From Podochytrium sp. JEL0797 (lineage: Eukaryota > Chytridiomycota > Chytridiomycetes > Chytridiales > Chytriomycetaceae), in assembly GCA_027596195.1 (NCBI GenBank), contig JADGJG010000763.1:1-12806 (forward strand): a stretch of DNA of 12,806 bases. The letters run 5' to 3'. The notes below the pieces were generated by a model. The model was not told where the DNA came from and made no database searches. It saw only the letters and a list, made by a program, of their open reading frames with translations. How positions within the stretch are numbered: the first letter of the stretch is position 1; the number at the start of each line of letters is the position of its first letter. Position numbers and translations under genes: made by a program. Below are positions 1-12,382 of this stretch, piece by piece.

Positions 1-382
1 TATGCCAACGCCAACGGAAGATGAGTCATCTCTTTTTTTCTCAAAGATTTGCATATCTGACAATTCCGAAACGCGCTTCTTCTTCAAAAAATACAGTAGT
101 GACGGCGTTGGAAGAAGCCACCCCATTTTACACACCCGTTTCTACTTCACTCGCGGCAACTAGGAACGATGGACCTGCAGGTTTGTGGCTCCCCACGTGG
201 CGGAAGGTATCAAGTGAGATTTCGGAATAACTGGTGTATTCGCGGTTGTGTGTGTGCGTTTCACGGAGTCCGCGGCAGTTTATGCTCTCCCAATGCTCCC
301 TCCATTGCGACTCACGCGCATGCAATAGCCTGCTTAAGGTAGGAGAGGAAGAAAATGGATAAAGGAGGCCGGCAAGCCATTG

Positions 383-470
383 ATGACCGAGAATCCGGGC
401 ACGCCACATTTCAATGTCGTCGTTTCTTCGTGGGGCGGCATGACTGAGAATCCAAGCAAGCCGCATTTCA
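383..470. repeat. Tandem duplication, 57-base period, two copies of a 31-base core
   Basis: The 31 bases at 383-413 recur at 440-470 with 26 of 31 identical by hand alignment. Both copies begin ATGAC(C/T)GAGAATCC and end CATTTCA. The period is 57 bases, a multiple of three, so both copies can be read in one frame as MTENPxxPHF. No family is recognised for that peptide, and the context is non-coding upstream DNA. Confidence 0.7.
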
Positions 471-617
471 CAAAATGTGCATTTGTAAACGACCATGTAA
501 GTATTCAATTTCGTGGGTCAGGGAGTGGGCCCAGGTGTTTGTCGTTTTTTTTCATGGGGGGCATTGTAATCGTATTTGATGTTATTTGAAATCAAGAGCG
601 ATTTTAAATCCAATTTG

Positions 618-692
618 ATGATGAATTCGCTGGACTTAAAGAAAAATTTTGACTTTGACGAAATACAACAAACTTCAACAAAAACAAACTAA
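618..692 (+). promoter_or_regulatory. uORF ending one base before the transporter start codon
   Basis: Two adjacent ATGs (618 and 621) open a 24-codon frame that closes with TAA at 690-692. A single G separates it from the main ATG at 694. The frame differs from that of the transporter. If the transcript begins upstream of 618, ribosomes would terminate directly beside the main start, a layout that could tune translation by reinitiation. Whether the leader includes it cannot be seen from the sequence. Confidence 0.45.
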
Positions 693-693
693 G

Positions 694-3600
694 ATGGGAT
701 CCCCATCCGATACTGCATCATCAATAGAAATGAAACACGCTGGCGGACTGCCAGACAGCGAGGAAGTGCCAGCCAAGCGAGGCTTCTTTGGCCGAGGAAA
801 GGCCAAGCCCAAGAAGGAAGCCGAACCTGCCGTCTCAGTCATCTCGCTCTTCCGCTTCGCAACAACACAGGACCTTATTATGATGGCGTGAGTGTTTTAA
901 CTTTGACTGCCAGTGGTTATTGGCAGCCATCTCTTCGCTTGACCTCGAGTTGTTAAATTGGCTTGTGCCCCCCCATAAGAATCGCATTCATCTGCTCCGT
1001 CGTCATTGGCGCCCTCGTCCCCGCCGCCATTCTCGTTCTCGGAGACGTCCTCGGCTCAGCCGGTAGCATGATGCAACCGGGAGCATCCCTCGCCCCAGGA
1101 CCTGACGGACACCCCGTCTCCTTCGACCCCTCTCCCATGTACCCCACTATCCTCAAGTTTGTCTACTTTGGATTCGCCATGATGGTTGCGGGATACGGGT
1201 CCCAAGCCCTCTGGGTTCTTTCGGGAGAAAATCAGGGGAGACGGATTCGCGAGTTGTATCTGCGATCCATTTTGAGACAGGATCTTGGATGGTGAGTTGG
1301 CCTGCTCTTAACACACACACGCTCTCTCTTTCTCTCTTCGCCCTTTATCACTCATCCCTATCAATTCAATTCTGCCGTAATTCTCATATCACTTCCCCCA
1401 CACAAATGATCTCAAATCTCATCACTAATCCACCCTTGGCGGCCCTTGATTATTTCCTCCAGGTTCGACATGGCTGAAGAAGGATCTCTTACCACTCGTC
1501 TCGCACAAGACACCAACTTGATTCAAGACGGTATCTCGGAAAAGTTTGGACTCGTGATTCAATCTGTTGCCCAGTTTTTGACTGGATTTGTGATTGCCTT
1601 CGTGAAAGGTAAATTGCTTGTACTCCATCTTGGTCTCTGCTGAGTCTAACACGCCTTTTTGTCGACAGGACCCACCCTCGCCCTCGTCCTCCTTGCCGCT
1701 GTCCCCGTCATGGCCGGTGTCGGTATCATCATGTTCTCCATGCTCTCCAAACTCACGACCCAAGGCCAAAACGCGTACGCCGAAGCTGGTGCCGTTGCCG
1801 AACAAGTCATTGCCGGCATCCGCACCGTCTACTCCTTCTCCCTGCAAAGCCGTTTCGCCGACAAGTACGACAAGAAGCTCGAACGGGCCGAGAAGTCAGA
1901 CCAACAGCGCGGTATCACCCTCGGAATTGGGTTTGGATCCTTCATGCTCGTCATGTTCTGCACGTACGGACTCGCGTTCTGGTACGGATCGCAGTTGGTC
2001 ATTCAGGACCGTATGGCCGGTGAAGACGTGCTTGTGACTTTCATGTCGCTCATGATGGGTTCCATGGCCCTCATGATGGTATCCCCGAACCTGTCCGCCG
2101 TCGGATCCGCGCGTGGAGCCGCATACAAGATTTTCGGCACGATTGACCGTATTCCCGAGATTGATAGTTTCTCTGGGGAAGGCATGAAGCCGGAGGTGAT
2201 GGAAGGGCGGATTGAGTTCAAGGGGGTTGGGTTTGCGTACCCGACGCGTTTGGAGACTGCGATTTTTGACGATTTTAATATCACGATTGAGCCTGGTCAG
2301 ACGGTTGCGTTTGTGGGGCCGAGTGGGTCGGGCAAGAGTTCGACTGTGCAGTTGATTCAGAGGTTTTATGATCCTCTTTGTGAGTCCCCCCCCCCCCCCG
2401 CCTCTTCGAAGAATCAAACCTCTTTTGTCTTGCATTTGCTGAACAACCGCGCTACTTTTACAGCCGGAACCGTGTCCCTCGACGGCCGCGACCTCAAATC
2501 TCTTAACGTGACCTGGCTGCGCCACCAAATCGGTATCGTGTCCCAAGAACCGTGTCTCTTCAACACGTCCATCAAGCAAAACATTCTCATGGGCGCGATT
2601 GACGAAAATGTGTCGGAGGCTCAACTCCACGCGGCCTGTGTGATGGCCAACTGTCACAACTTTATCATGAAGTTGCCGCAAGGGTATGATACGACTGTGG
2701 GAGAGCATGGTGGCATGTTGTCTGGTAAGCGGCCACTTCATTCTACACTTTTTTGGTTCTTTTTTTCTCATTTGTTTTTTTTTCTTGTGCAGGTGGACAA
2801 AAACAACGTATCGCCATTGCCCGCGCCCTGATCAAAAACCCACGCATCCTCCTCCTCGATGAAGCCACCTCCGCGCTCGACACCCAATCCGAGCGTATTG
2901 TCCAATCGGCGTTGGACTCCGTCTCCAAAGGGCGCACCACGATCGTAATCGCGCACCGTCTCTCGACCATCAAGAACGCAGACAAGATTGTCGTGCTCGA
3001 TAAAGGCAAGATTGTGGAACTCGGCACGCATAATGAGTTGTTGGCGCTGGGTGGAGTGTACTTTGAGCTTGTGGAGAAGCAAAAGATTAAGCAGCGGGTG
3101 GAGAATGTGTTGGAGAGTAAGCATGTTGAGGTGGAGGAGGAGGAGGAGGAAGATGCGTTTATTACGCCGTTGAAGATGACGGAGAATATGGTGGAGGTTG
3201 TCAAGGATCGTGCCACGGGTGCTGCTGTTGAGACGCGGTTGGTGTTGGAGGACGTGAATGACATGTCGGAGGCGTTGAAGAAGGCTCGCAAGGACGCGAA
3301 GGCGGAGCAGAAGCTGTTGTTGAAGCAGAACGCGCCCATCATGAGAGTGATTCAGCTCATGAAACCCGAGTGGAAGTATGTTGCTGTGGGTCTGTTTGGA
3401 GCGTCAGGGGCTGGTGTTGTGTTCCCCATCTTCTCGTTGATCTTCTCGACTGTGATTGTGATTTTGATTGGTCCCAAGGATGCGATCGCTCCAGGTCCCT
3501 TGGAAGGTAACTTGCAGTTATTGGGTGTTAAGGGGAGATTTGTTTCTAACTCTAATTTTTCACAGGAGCGAATCTCTATGCCCTCTTGTTTGCCATCATC

Positions 3601-5261
3601 GGATTCGCCACCTTTTTCGTCTTCTCGCTACAATTTATCGGATTTGAATTGGCCGGAGCCAAGTTGACCCGTCGTATGCGTTTGCTCACCTTCAAGGCCA
3701 TGATGCGTCAAGAAGTCGGATTCTACGATGAACCAGGCCACGGTTTGGGAGCCCTCACTGCGCGGTTAGCCGTTGATGCTTCCAAGGTCGGAGAACTCGT
3801 CACCAAAGTCTGGGCCGATCTCGCCCAAATGTGCGTTACTGCCATTGCCGGTCTCACGATTGCGTTCTACTACTCATGGCAACTCACCCTCATCATCATG
3901 CTCGCGATGCCGTTCATGATTGTCGCGTCTTACTACGAATCGCGCGCTCGTCGTGGGTTTGAAGACGGCACCAAGAAAGCTTATGAAGAGTCGGGCGACA
4001 TTGCCGCCGAAGCCTTCAAGGAAATCCGCACTGTCTCTGCCCTCACGCGTCAAAACTACTTTGAAGCCAAGTACTCTGCGAACCTCGAACGCCCACACTC
4101 TCTAGCCCTCGAAAAAGCCAAATGGGCGTCCCTCGGAAACGGTGTCACGCAAGCCTTTGCGCAATTCGCCAACGCCCTCGGTTTCTACGCCGGTTTGAGA
4201 CTCGTGGAAGCCAATGTGATTACGTTCCAGCCTGTTTTCAAGGTCCTCATGGCAGTGATGCTCACTGCGCAGGGGCTTGGTCGGTCGTCGTCGTTCCTTG
4301 AGACGTTTACCAAGGCTAAGATTGCCGCGATTAACACGTTTGAATTGATTGATCGTGCGACGTTGATTGACCCTGAGGATGAGGATTCGGGGTTGGATCA
4401 GGCGGTGGATGTGAAGGGGGACTTTGAGTTTAAGGATGTGGCGTTTGCGTACCCCACGCGTCCGGACCAGCCGGTATTCAATGGTGGGTTCCAGTTGAGT
4501 GGGAAGGAGAACCAAACGATTGCGCTTGTGGGACCTTCTGGGTGTGGAAAGAGTTCGGCGATTGGAATGTTGCAGCGGTGGTATGATGTGAGTGGGGGTA
4601 GTGTGAATGTGTCGGGCAAGAACGTGAAGGACTATCAGTTGAAAAGGTTGAGGACGCATATGGCGCTTGTGTCGCAGGAGCCCACGTTGTTTGATATGAG
4701 TATTCGGGAGAATATTTTGGCGGGGACGGAGAGGACGGATGTGACGGATGCCGAGTTGGACGAGGTGGCGCACATGTCCAACATTTTCAAGTTTATCGAT
4801 GAGTTCCCGGACAAATATGGTGAGTTTTTTTCTTTCTCCTTTTTGTCTGTGTGTTCTGTTCCCGAGATTCTAACCCTTTTCTTTTTTTCTTCTTCTTGAA
4901 AACAGAAACCCGCGTGGGTGACAAGGGCTCCCAACTCTCTGGCGGCCAAAAACAACGTGTCGCCATCGCCCGCGCCTTGATCCGCAAACCCAAATTCCTC
5001 CTCCTCGACGAAGCCACCTCCGCACTCGACTCCGAGTCTGAGAAACTCGTGCAACAAGCCATCGACGCGGCCATCAGTCAAGGTGGCCGAACAACCGTCA
5101 CGATCGCACACCGCTTGTCCACGATTCAGAACGCGGATTTGATTGCTGTTGTGAAGGATGGGACGATTTGTGAGTTGGGAACTCATAATGATTTGTTGGG
5201 GATACCGGAGGGGGTGTATGCGGCGCTTGTGAAGCAGCAGGATTTGAATGTGTTGGCGTGA
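694..5261 (+). CDS. ABCB-type full ABC transporter (P-glycoprotein/multidrug exporter family), 8 exons, 1315 aa
   Basis: Membrane exporter that couples ATP hydrolysis to efflux of lipophilic compounds. Exons: 694-887, 980-1291, 1463-1608, 1669-2379, 2464-2724, 2793-3506, 3566-4819, 4906-5261 (3948 bases including the stop). The order is TMD1-NBD1-linker-TMD2-NBD2, the usual full-transporter layout and length. TMD1 helices begin near residue 63. NBD1: A-loop FAYPTR (406-411), Walker A GPSGSGKS with K440, Q482, LSGGQ (540-544), D564-E565, H596. NBD2: Walker A GPSGCGKS with K1108, Q1150, LSGGQ (1208-1212), D1232-E1233, H1266. Both ATP sites are complete, so two hydrolytic sites are expected. The linker has an acidic run (655-662) encoded by GAG repeats. 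There is no signal peptide, as usual for the family; ATG 694 is the first in-frame ATG. Substrate, and plasma versus internal membrane, cannot be told. The gene converges with the minus-strand gene downstream. Confidence 0.96.
2380..2463 (+). other. Transporter intron 4: stop-free, 84 bases, with a 14-C run
   Basis: The donor is GTGAGT and the acceptor TTTTACAG. Removal restores the conserved RFYDPLSGTVSLDG reading after Walker A of NBD1. The intron is 28 codons long with no in-frame stop, so retention would insert 28 residues rather than truncate the protein. It carries 14 consecutive C (2386-2399). Confidence 0.85.
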
Positions 5262-5292
5262 GGGAAAATGTATACGAATTTTATATGATCAA

Positions 5293-5298
5293 AATAAA
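5293..5298 (+). terminator. Putative poly(A) signal of the transporter gene
   Basis: AATAAA lies 32 bases after the stop codon in an AT-rich stretch, at a plausible distance for a short fungal 3' UTR. It is assigned from motif and position only. Confidence 0.5.
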
Positions 5299-5505
5299 AA
5301 AACAACTTTAATTTTCATACAGAAAATCAAACGTTTGATGACGGGGATGGCCAGTTGTTCGCGTTTCTTTTTTATTAACATATTCGTTAATTCGAAGGAC
5401 TATTTTCAATGAGAAAGACGTTTTTATTAATTTTATTGTGTTTGTTTTTTTGAGAAGGGGACAAGAAGGGGACAGAGAGAGAGGGAATTTTTTTCTTCTC
5501 TCCCG

Positions 5506-5518
5506 TGACTCATAGTCA
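5506..5518. promoter_or_regulatory. TGACTCA-type palindrome (bZIP-site-like)
   Basis: TGACTCATAGTCA has perfect 5-base arms around CAT and contains TGACTCA, the core bound by AP-1/Gcn4-type bZIP proteins. It sits between two gene 3' ends, an unusual place for a promoter element, so it may be chance. Confidence 0.25.
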
Positions 5519-5600
5519 GACGGAAGCAGTTATAATCTGGCCTACCACGACAATTAAAAAAAAGGAGGGGAAAGTGGCGTGTCAGCCAATTTGTGTGGGA

Positions 5601-5628
5601 ATACCCGAGGCTCACCCGAGGCGGGTAT
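5601..5628. repeat. Short inverted repeat (7-base arms)
   Basis: ATACCCG (5601-5607) is mirrored exactly by CGGGTAT (5622-5628) around a 14-base loop. It lies between the two convergent 3' ends. It does not fold into a tRNA by eye. Confidence 0.4.
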
Positions 5629-5697
5629 CTGCAGTGCTGGTGAAGGAGAAATGTGTTTGCGTGAGGAAACAAATTAAGCGGTAATTAAAAATAAAAC

Positions 5698-5703
5698 TTT
5701 AAT
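5698..5703 (-). terminator. Putative poly(A) signal (ATTAAA) of the cysteine-rich gene
   Basis: Read on the minus strand, ATTAAA lies about 58 bases after the stop of the 151-aa gene, in an AT-rich flank. It is a common variant of AATAAA. Assigned by motif and position only. Confidence 0.4.
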
Positions 5704-5760
5704 TTCATATACAAAAGGAAGGGAAACAACGCGCAACGACAGCGATTTTACGCGAGAAAT

Positions 5761-6318
5761 TCAAACCATCATCGCAATGACGCAAGCAAACACAACAAGG
5801 AGGGCAACATTTGGCGTTCCAGACAATGGAACCGCGTGGGAATTCGCGTTCGGAAGTACCAAGGACGGTTGCGCCGTGCTCGTTGCGGTCCCCTGGGCGG
5901 AATTCCCAGGCGCGGCCGCCGCGGTTGGAAGAGGAGATCCGGTTGGGTTTGGGTTGAACGTGGGCACGAGGCCGCAGTATTGGGCTTGGAGGTTGTTCAA
6001 CAGGGAGACGCTGGAGTCCTGTTGTTTTTCGGAAAGGGGTGGGGCATGAGTGGGAAATTGTTGGGGTGGGGAAGGGGAGCGAGCCCCCCTGTCCGAAAAG
6101 AGCGAGAGTTCGCGTATTACCTGAGGACAGAACGTGTTGTAGCAGTAAGCTTCGGTGAAGTAATTCTTGCAGAGACACTCGTTCATCACGCTGCCGTTTT
6201 GGGGAAGGCCATGGCAACTGTTGACTCCACCTCCGGATTGATAATTCCCGATGCATTGGTTGAACGTGGGCTGGTTCTGGCACTGGCTTCCGGGTGTAAC
6301 TGATGGCTGGGCGCTCAT
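5761..6318 (-). CDS. Eight-cysteine, probably GPI-anchored cell-surface protein, 2 exons, 151 aa
   Basis: Exon 1 is 6318-6121 and exon 2 is 6018-5761; the 102-base intron (6120-6019) has donor CAG|GTAATA and acceptor CAACAG. The intron is in frame and stop-free, but its removal joins CYNTFCPQ to DSSVSLL, which matches the fungal pattern better. Eight cysteines sit at 13, 22, 35, 48, 50, 59, 64 and 81, with CLC and CYNxxCP spacing known from fungal GPI-anchored wall proteins. A Ser/Thr/Pro/Ala-rich stalk follows (about 85-130), then a small-residue site (SGT) and a hydrophobic tail (VALLVVFACVIAMMV), as in a GPI signal. Oddly, no N-terminal signal peptide is visible: the protein starts MSAQPSVTPG. 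The frame is open upstream without an ATG, so a short 5' exon could be missing. No enzymatic function is suggested. Confidence 0.72.
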   Translation of the reverse strand: MSAQPSVTPGSQCQNQPTFNQCIGNYQSGGGVNSCHGLPQNGSVMNECLCKNYFTEAYCYNTFCPQVIRELSLFSDRGARSPSPPQQFPTHAPPLSEKQQDSSVSLLNNLQAQYCGLVPTFNPNPTGSPLPTAAAAPGNSAQGTATSTAQPSLVLPNANSHAVPLSGTPNVALLVVFACVIAMMV

Positions 6319-6728
6319 GTTTTTGGAGTGATTTTTGGAAGGTGAAAGTGGGTGTGGGAAAAAGAGTTGAGTGGGAAACTGGCGTGGGAACCTTTTTGTT
6401 TGGAATTTGGGCGGGATCTGGGACCACCCCTTGCGTTTATCAAAAGGGCTGCACTCGAAGCCAAGTCGAGAAAAATGTGATATAACTTGTCTTCCCCACG
6501 AATGGGGAGTGAGTGTGAAGCCGCTGTCATTAAATTGCGGTCAAAGCACATTCATGATTGGATATCTTCTTCACACCGCATTCTTTCTCTTAAGTATGCA
6601 AGTTCGCCCTCTTTTCCTCTAATTCAGCAAAGTAAAACAAAAGAGAAAAAAAGAGGATTTGTTTGTTTTGTTTGTTTTTGTGGCGATGTCCGGACACTCT
6701 CACGCTCATTTTTTTCAACTCCAAAAGA
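6319..6728. promoter_or_regulatory. Divergent promoter region between the cysteine-rich gene and MCM4
   Basis: These 410 bases separate two divergently oriented start codons and so should contain both promoters. Visible are an inverted repeat TCCCCA-CGAA-TGGGGA (6493-6508), an A-rich then T/G-rich leader before MCM4 (about 6630-6720), and an out-of-frame ATG at 6686. No MluI cell-cycle box (ACGCGT) was found, although MCM genes in yeasts are often cell-cycle regulated. Confidence 0.5.
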
Positions 6729-10464
<3,736 letters not shown>

Positions 10465-10746
10465 GTTTTGGGGAGGAGGAGGTTGGGAAAGGTGTATTTA
10501 TTGTTTTTCGGAAGTGTGCACATGTGCTGTGTGTGTTTGTGTTGGGTTTTTTTGTGCTTGTTTTTTTGAATGGATATTGATATAACTGAATTGGTGCATT
10601 GGACACGGCGAAAGGAGCATTCAGCATTCCTCTCTTCGGCAAATTTGTGGGCCCAATCCCCAAACCTCAGACTAAACAACCCCATCAACAATTTGTGCAA
10701 TTTCTAATTATATTGTTAGTGGGGGGCGGGAAAGGAGCGCGTGGGC

Positions 10747-10780
10747 GTGCAGGAATGGGTATTCAGAGGAAGTCCTGCAC
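10747..10780. repeat. Inverted repeat (8-base arms), first of a hairpin pair
   Basis: GTGCAGGA (10747-10754) is mirrored exactly by TCCTGCAC (10773-10780) around an 18-base loop. It is followed 12 bases later by a second, stronger hairpin. Confidence 0.55.
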
Positions 10781-10792
10781 ACTTCTCCGGAT

Positions 10793-10823
10793 CCCCATTC
10801 CTCCGACTCAAGGAGGAATGGGG
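10793..10823. repeat. Perfect 12-base inverted repeat, second of a hairpin pair
   Basis: CCCCATTCCTCC (10793-10804) pairs perfectly with GGAGGAATGGGG (10812-10823) around the loop GACTCAA. One extra T-G wobble pair could extend it. It is the strongest hairpin noticed in the window and lies about 200 bases upstream of the crotonase start codon. Confidence 0.8.
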
Positions 10824-11020
10824 GTTGGGGAAGAAGGGCGTGGGGTGAAGGAGTGGGATGGATACAGAGGAATGTTTATCGCACAAGCCCGGGGGCCATC
10901 GTGTGGATGGGATATTCAGATGTTATTTGTTTTGGATTGACAATTGTTTGGGATGAAAGAGCGCATATTGTTGATTTGTTTTCGGCGGATTTCGGAACGC
11001 CACAGGGAAAGAGGCGCCAA

Positions 11021-12095
11021 ATGCTCTCTGCTCGACGCCTTTTCTCGACCTCTTCGCTGGCCCGTTCGCTGCCCATCAAGAGCACACCCATCGCCTCTTC
11101 GGACTTCTTTGTTGTCTCCCGCGATGTGAATCCTGCCACCAACGAGCCGACTGGCGTTGTGACGGTACGTTGACCCACGGGGGATCGATTGACCTGCTTA
11201 TTGACACCAACCCCCCCAACAGCTCGCGTTCAACCGCCAAAAGAACCTCAACGCAATGACAGAGGACATTGGAATCCAATTCCAAGAGCTTGTGACGAAC
11301 ACACTTGCACCCGACACTTCAATCCGATGCCTCATTCTTACCGGCACCGACCCTTACCACCCCGCCGCGACCCCGGAACCTGTCGGCGAAGGAAAGAAGG
11401 CACGACGTCCCGCGTTCAGTGCGGGTGGTGATCTCAAGTTTCTTCGTGCGCGAACTCAAGATTTGCCGCAACGCAATGCTGAGACGATGCGGCAGTTTTA
11501 TTCGCGGTTTTTGAGCATCCGTGCGCTTCCGTTTCCTACTATCGCTGCCATCAATGGACACGCTGTTGGTGCCGGTGCATGCATCACGCTCGCGTGTGAT
11601 TTGCGTCTCATGGCGGGGGATTGTGGCGCAAAGATTGGATTCAACTTTGTGAAGCTCGGTCTGACTCCGGGAATGGTGGGTTAAGGAACATCTTGTATCT
11701 GGTTTTTCGCTGATGTTTGGATACACGCTTAGGGAGGTTCTTTCATGCTGCCCAACTTGATTGGACACCAAGCCGCCTCGCGTCTCCTCTTGACGGGAGA
11801 TCTCGTCTCAGCTCAAGAAGCCAAGGATCTTGGACTCGTCCTGTCGGTACACGACTCCAAGGATCTGTTCAACGCGTCTTTGTCACTTGCGCGTAAAATC
11901 GCGAGTGCAAGCCCTGTGGCCGTTCGCGGTGTCTGCAAAACCATGCGAAACGGACTCGAGGCTCGCAGTGGAGGAATCGAGTTGGCACTTTGGAGAGAGG
12001 CGGATACTCAAGCGATTTGTTACAAGAGTGCGGACATGAAGGAGGGGTTGGACGCGATTGGTGAAGGGAGAGAGCCCGTGTTTGGTGATTTTTAA
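11021..12095 (+). CDS. Mitochondrial crotonase-fold protein (enoyl-CoA hydratase/isomerase family) lacking both catalytic Glu, 3 exons, 319 aa
   Basis: Exons 11021-11164, 11223-11675, 11733-12095 (960 bases). The first 27 residues (MLSARRLFSTSSLARS...) are rich in Arg, Ser and Leu and free of acids, as in a mitochondrial presequence. The crotonase core follows: FNRQKNLNAM (51-60), oxyanion-hole segment FSAGGDL (113-119), NGHAVGAG (159-166), then GLTPGMGG (194-201). Acyl-CoA binding is therefore likely. The positions of hydratase Glu144 and Glu164 are Phe190 (NFVKLG) and Arg216 (ASRLLLTG) in my alignment, so classical enoyl-CoA hydration is unlikely. The family includes isomerases, hydrolases and other CoA enzymes; the reaction here is unknown. 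A polar loop (91-112) precedes the FSAGGDL motif. There is no peroxisomal C-terminal SKL. The start is supported by the presequence. Confidence 0.92.
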
Positions 12096-12175
12096 ATATC
12101 CTGGATCAGTTTGGTGATAACGTTTGCAACAAGAGTTCGACGGAAAGGGGTCACAAAACATAAAATTGAACTACG

Positions 12176-12382
12176 TTACACAATGTCGAGAATCGAAAAC
12201 CCTTCCGACGTCAACTCCCACACGGGGGCATCGTCCCCGTCAAACACGTGGAGCACGAGGGCCGCAATTTGACCTCCACCCGTAGCCTTTTTCGAATCGA
12301 CCATGTTTTTTACGACTACAATTTTTGCACGGGGTCGGTGATTCACGCAAAAAAGTGGCAATCGAAGGGCGTCCCCCGTCAT
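12176..12382 (-). CDS. Possible minus-strand gene or C-terminal gene fragment (68 codons), unknown
   Basis: A 68-residue frame with balanced composition (includes RAKIVVVKNMVD and IAALVLHVFDGDDAPVWEL) ends at a stop facing the crotonase gene. No family is recognised. Its ATG directly follows GTGGCAG, so the segment could equally be a terminal exon behind an acceptor AG. Reading upstream without splicing gives DSAWQ and then a stop. Its 5' edge coincides with the start of the first 92-base repeat, so it may be a gene fragment disrupted there. No canonical poly(A) signal was seen after it. It could also be a chance frame. Confidence 0.3.
   Translation of the reverse strand: MTGDALRLPLFCVNHRPRAKIVVVKNMVDSKKATGGGQIAALVLHVFDGDDAPVWELTSEGFSILDIV

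Larger units (their letters stand above)
1..693. other. Upstream region of the ABC transporter gene
   Basis: No convincing gene is seen here. Open frames on both strands (the longest on the minus strand, about 128-508) have no recognisable motif. The stretch holds a CACGTG core (in CCCCACGTGG near 192-201), a 57-base-period tandem duplication (383-470), an AT-rich patch near 600-625 that could serve as a core promoter, and a CAA/AAC-rich leader just before the ATG at 694. The promoter assignment is by position only. Confidence 0.5.
5262..5760. other. Convergent intergenic region
   Basis: This lies between two convergent genes. No gene is supported; a minus-strand open frame at 5433-5672 has no recognisable features. 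It contains AT-rich 3' flanks at both ends, a purine-rich GAGAGA stretch (5473-5484), a TGACT-CAT-AGTCA palindrome (5506-5518) and a hairpin (5601-5628). The two ends share a short direct similarity, ACTTTAATTTTCATAC at 5305-5320 and ACTTTAATTTCATATAC at 5696-5712. Confidence 0.6.
10465..11020. other. Intergenic region between MCM4 and the crotonase gene
   Basis: No gene is supported. Open frames here on both strands are low-complexity (Gly/Arg/Pro) with no motif. The first 120 bases are GT-rich and probably MCM4 3' UTR, with no AATAAA seen. The middle (10720-10870) is G-rich, has a GGGGCGGG box and two hairpins, and repeats the word AGGAATGGG. The last 80 bases should include the promoter or leader of the next gene, with an upstream out-of-frame ATG at 10953. 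Confidence 0.55.

Noticed and set aside
128..508. Minus-strand 126-codon open frame upstream of the transporter
   Set aside because: No recognisable motif, no homologous family known to me, and a low-information composition; the start-to-stop length is possible by chance in this GC range.
434..1266. Possible degenerate ATP site in the ABC transporter (coordinates here are residue numbers)
   Set aside because: A-loop, Walker A, Q-loop, LSGGQ, Walker B Glu and H-loop His were all located in both halves; none is altered.
1896..2771. Long minus-strand frame (291 codons) opposite transporter exons 4-5
   Set aside because: It mirrors exons with intact ABC motifs on the plus strand; its Arg/His-rich product is typical of an antisense shadow and it crosses two introns of the real gene.
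2725..2792. Apparent frameshift within the LSGGQ signature of NBD1
   Set aside because: It is a 68-base GT-AG intron whose removal restores LSGGQKQR exactly.
4102..4773. Minus-strand 223-codon frame opposite transporter exon 7
   Set aside because: Antisense shadow of conserved TMD2/NBD2 coding sequence, with a biased Arg/His/Leu composition.
5575..5650. tRNA-like look around the 5601-5628 hairpin
   Set aside because: No acceptor stem, no GTTCRA T-loop and no anticodon arm of proper spacing could be laid out.
10599..10940. Plus-strand 113-codon frame between MCM4 and the crotonase gene
   Set aside because: It does not begin with ATG (TTG at 10599), is rich in Gly/Arg/Pro, and covers the two hairpins; no family resemblance.
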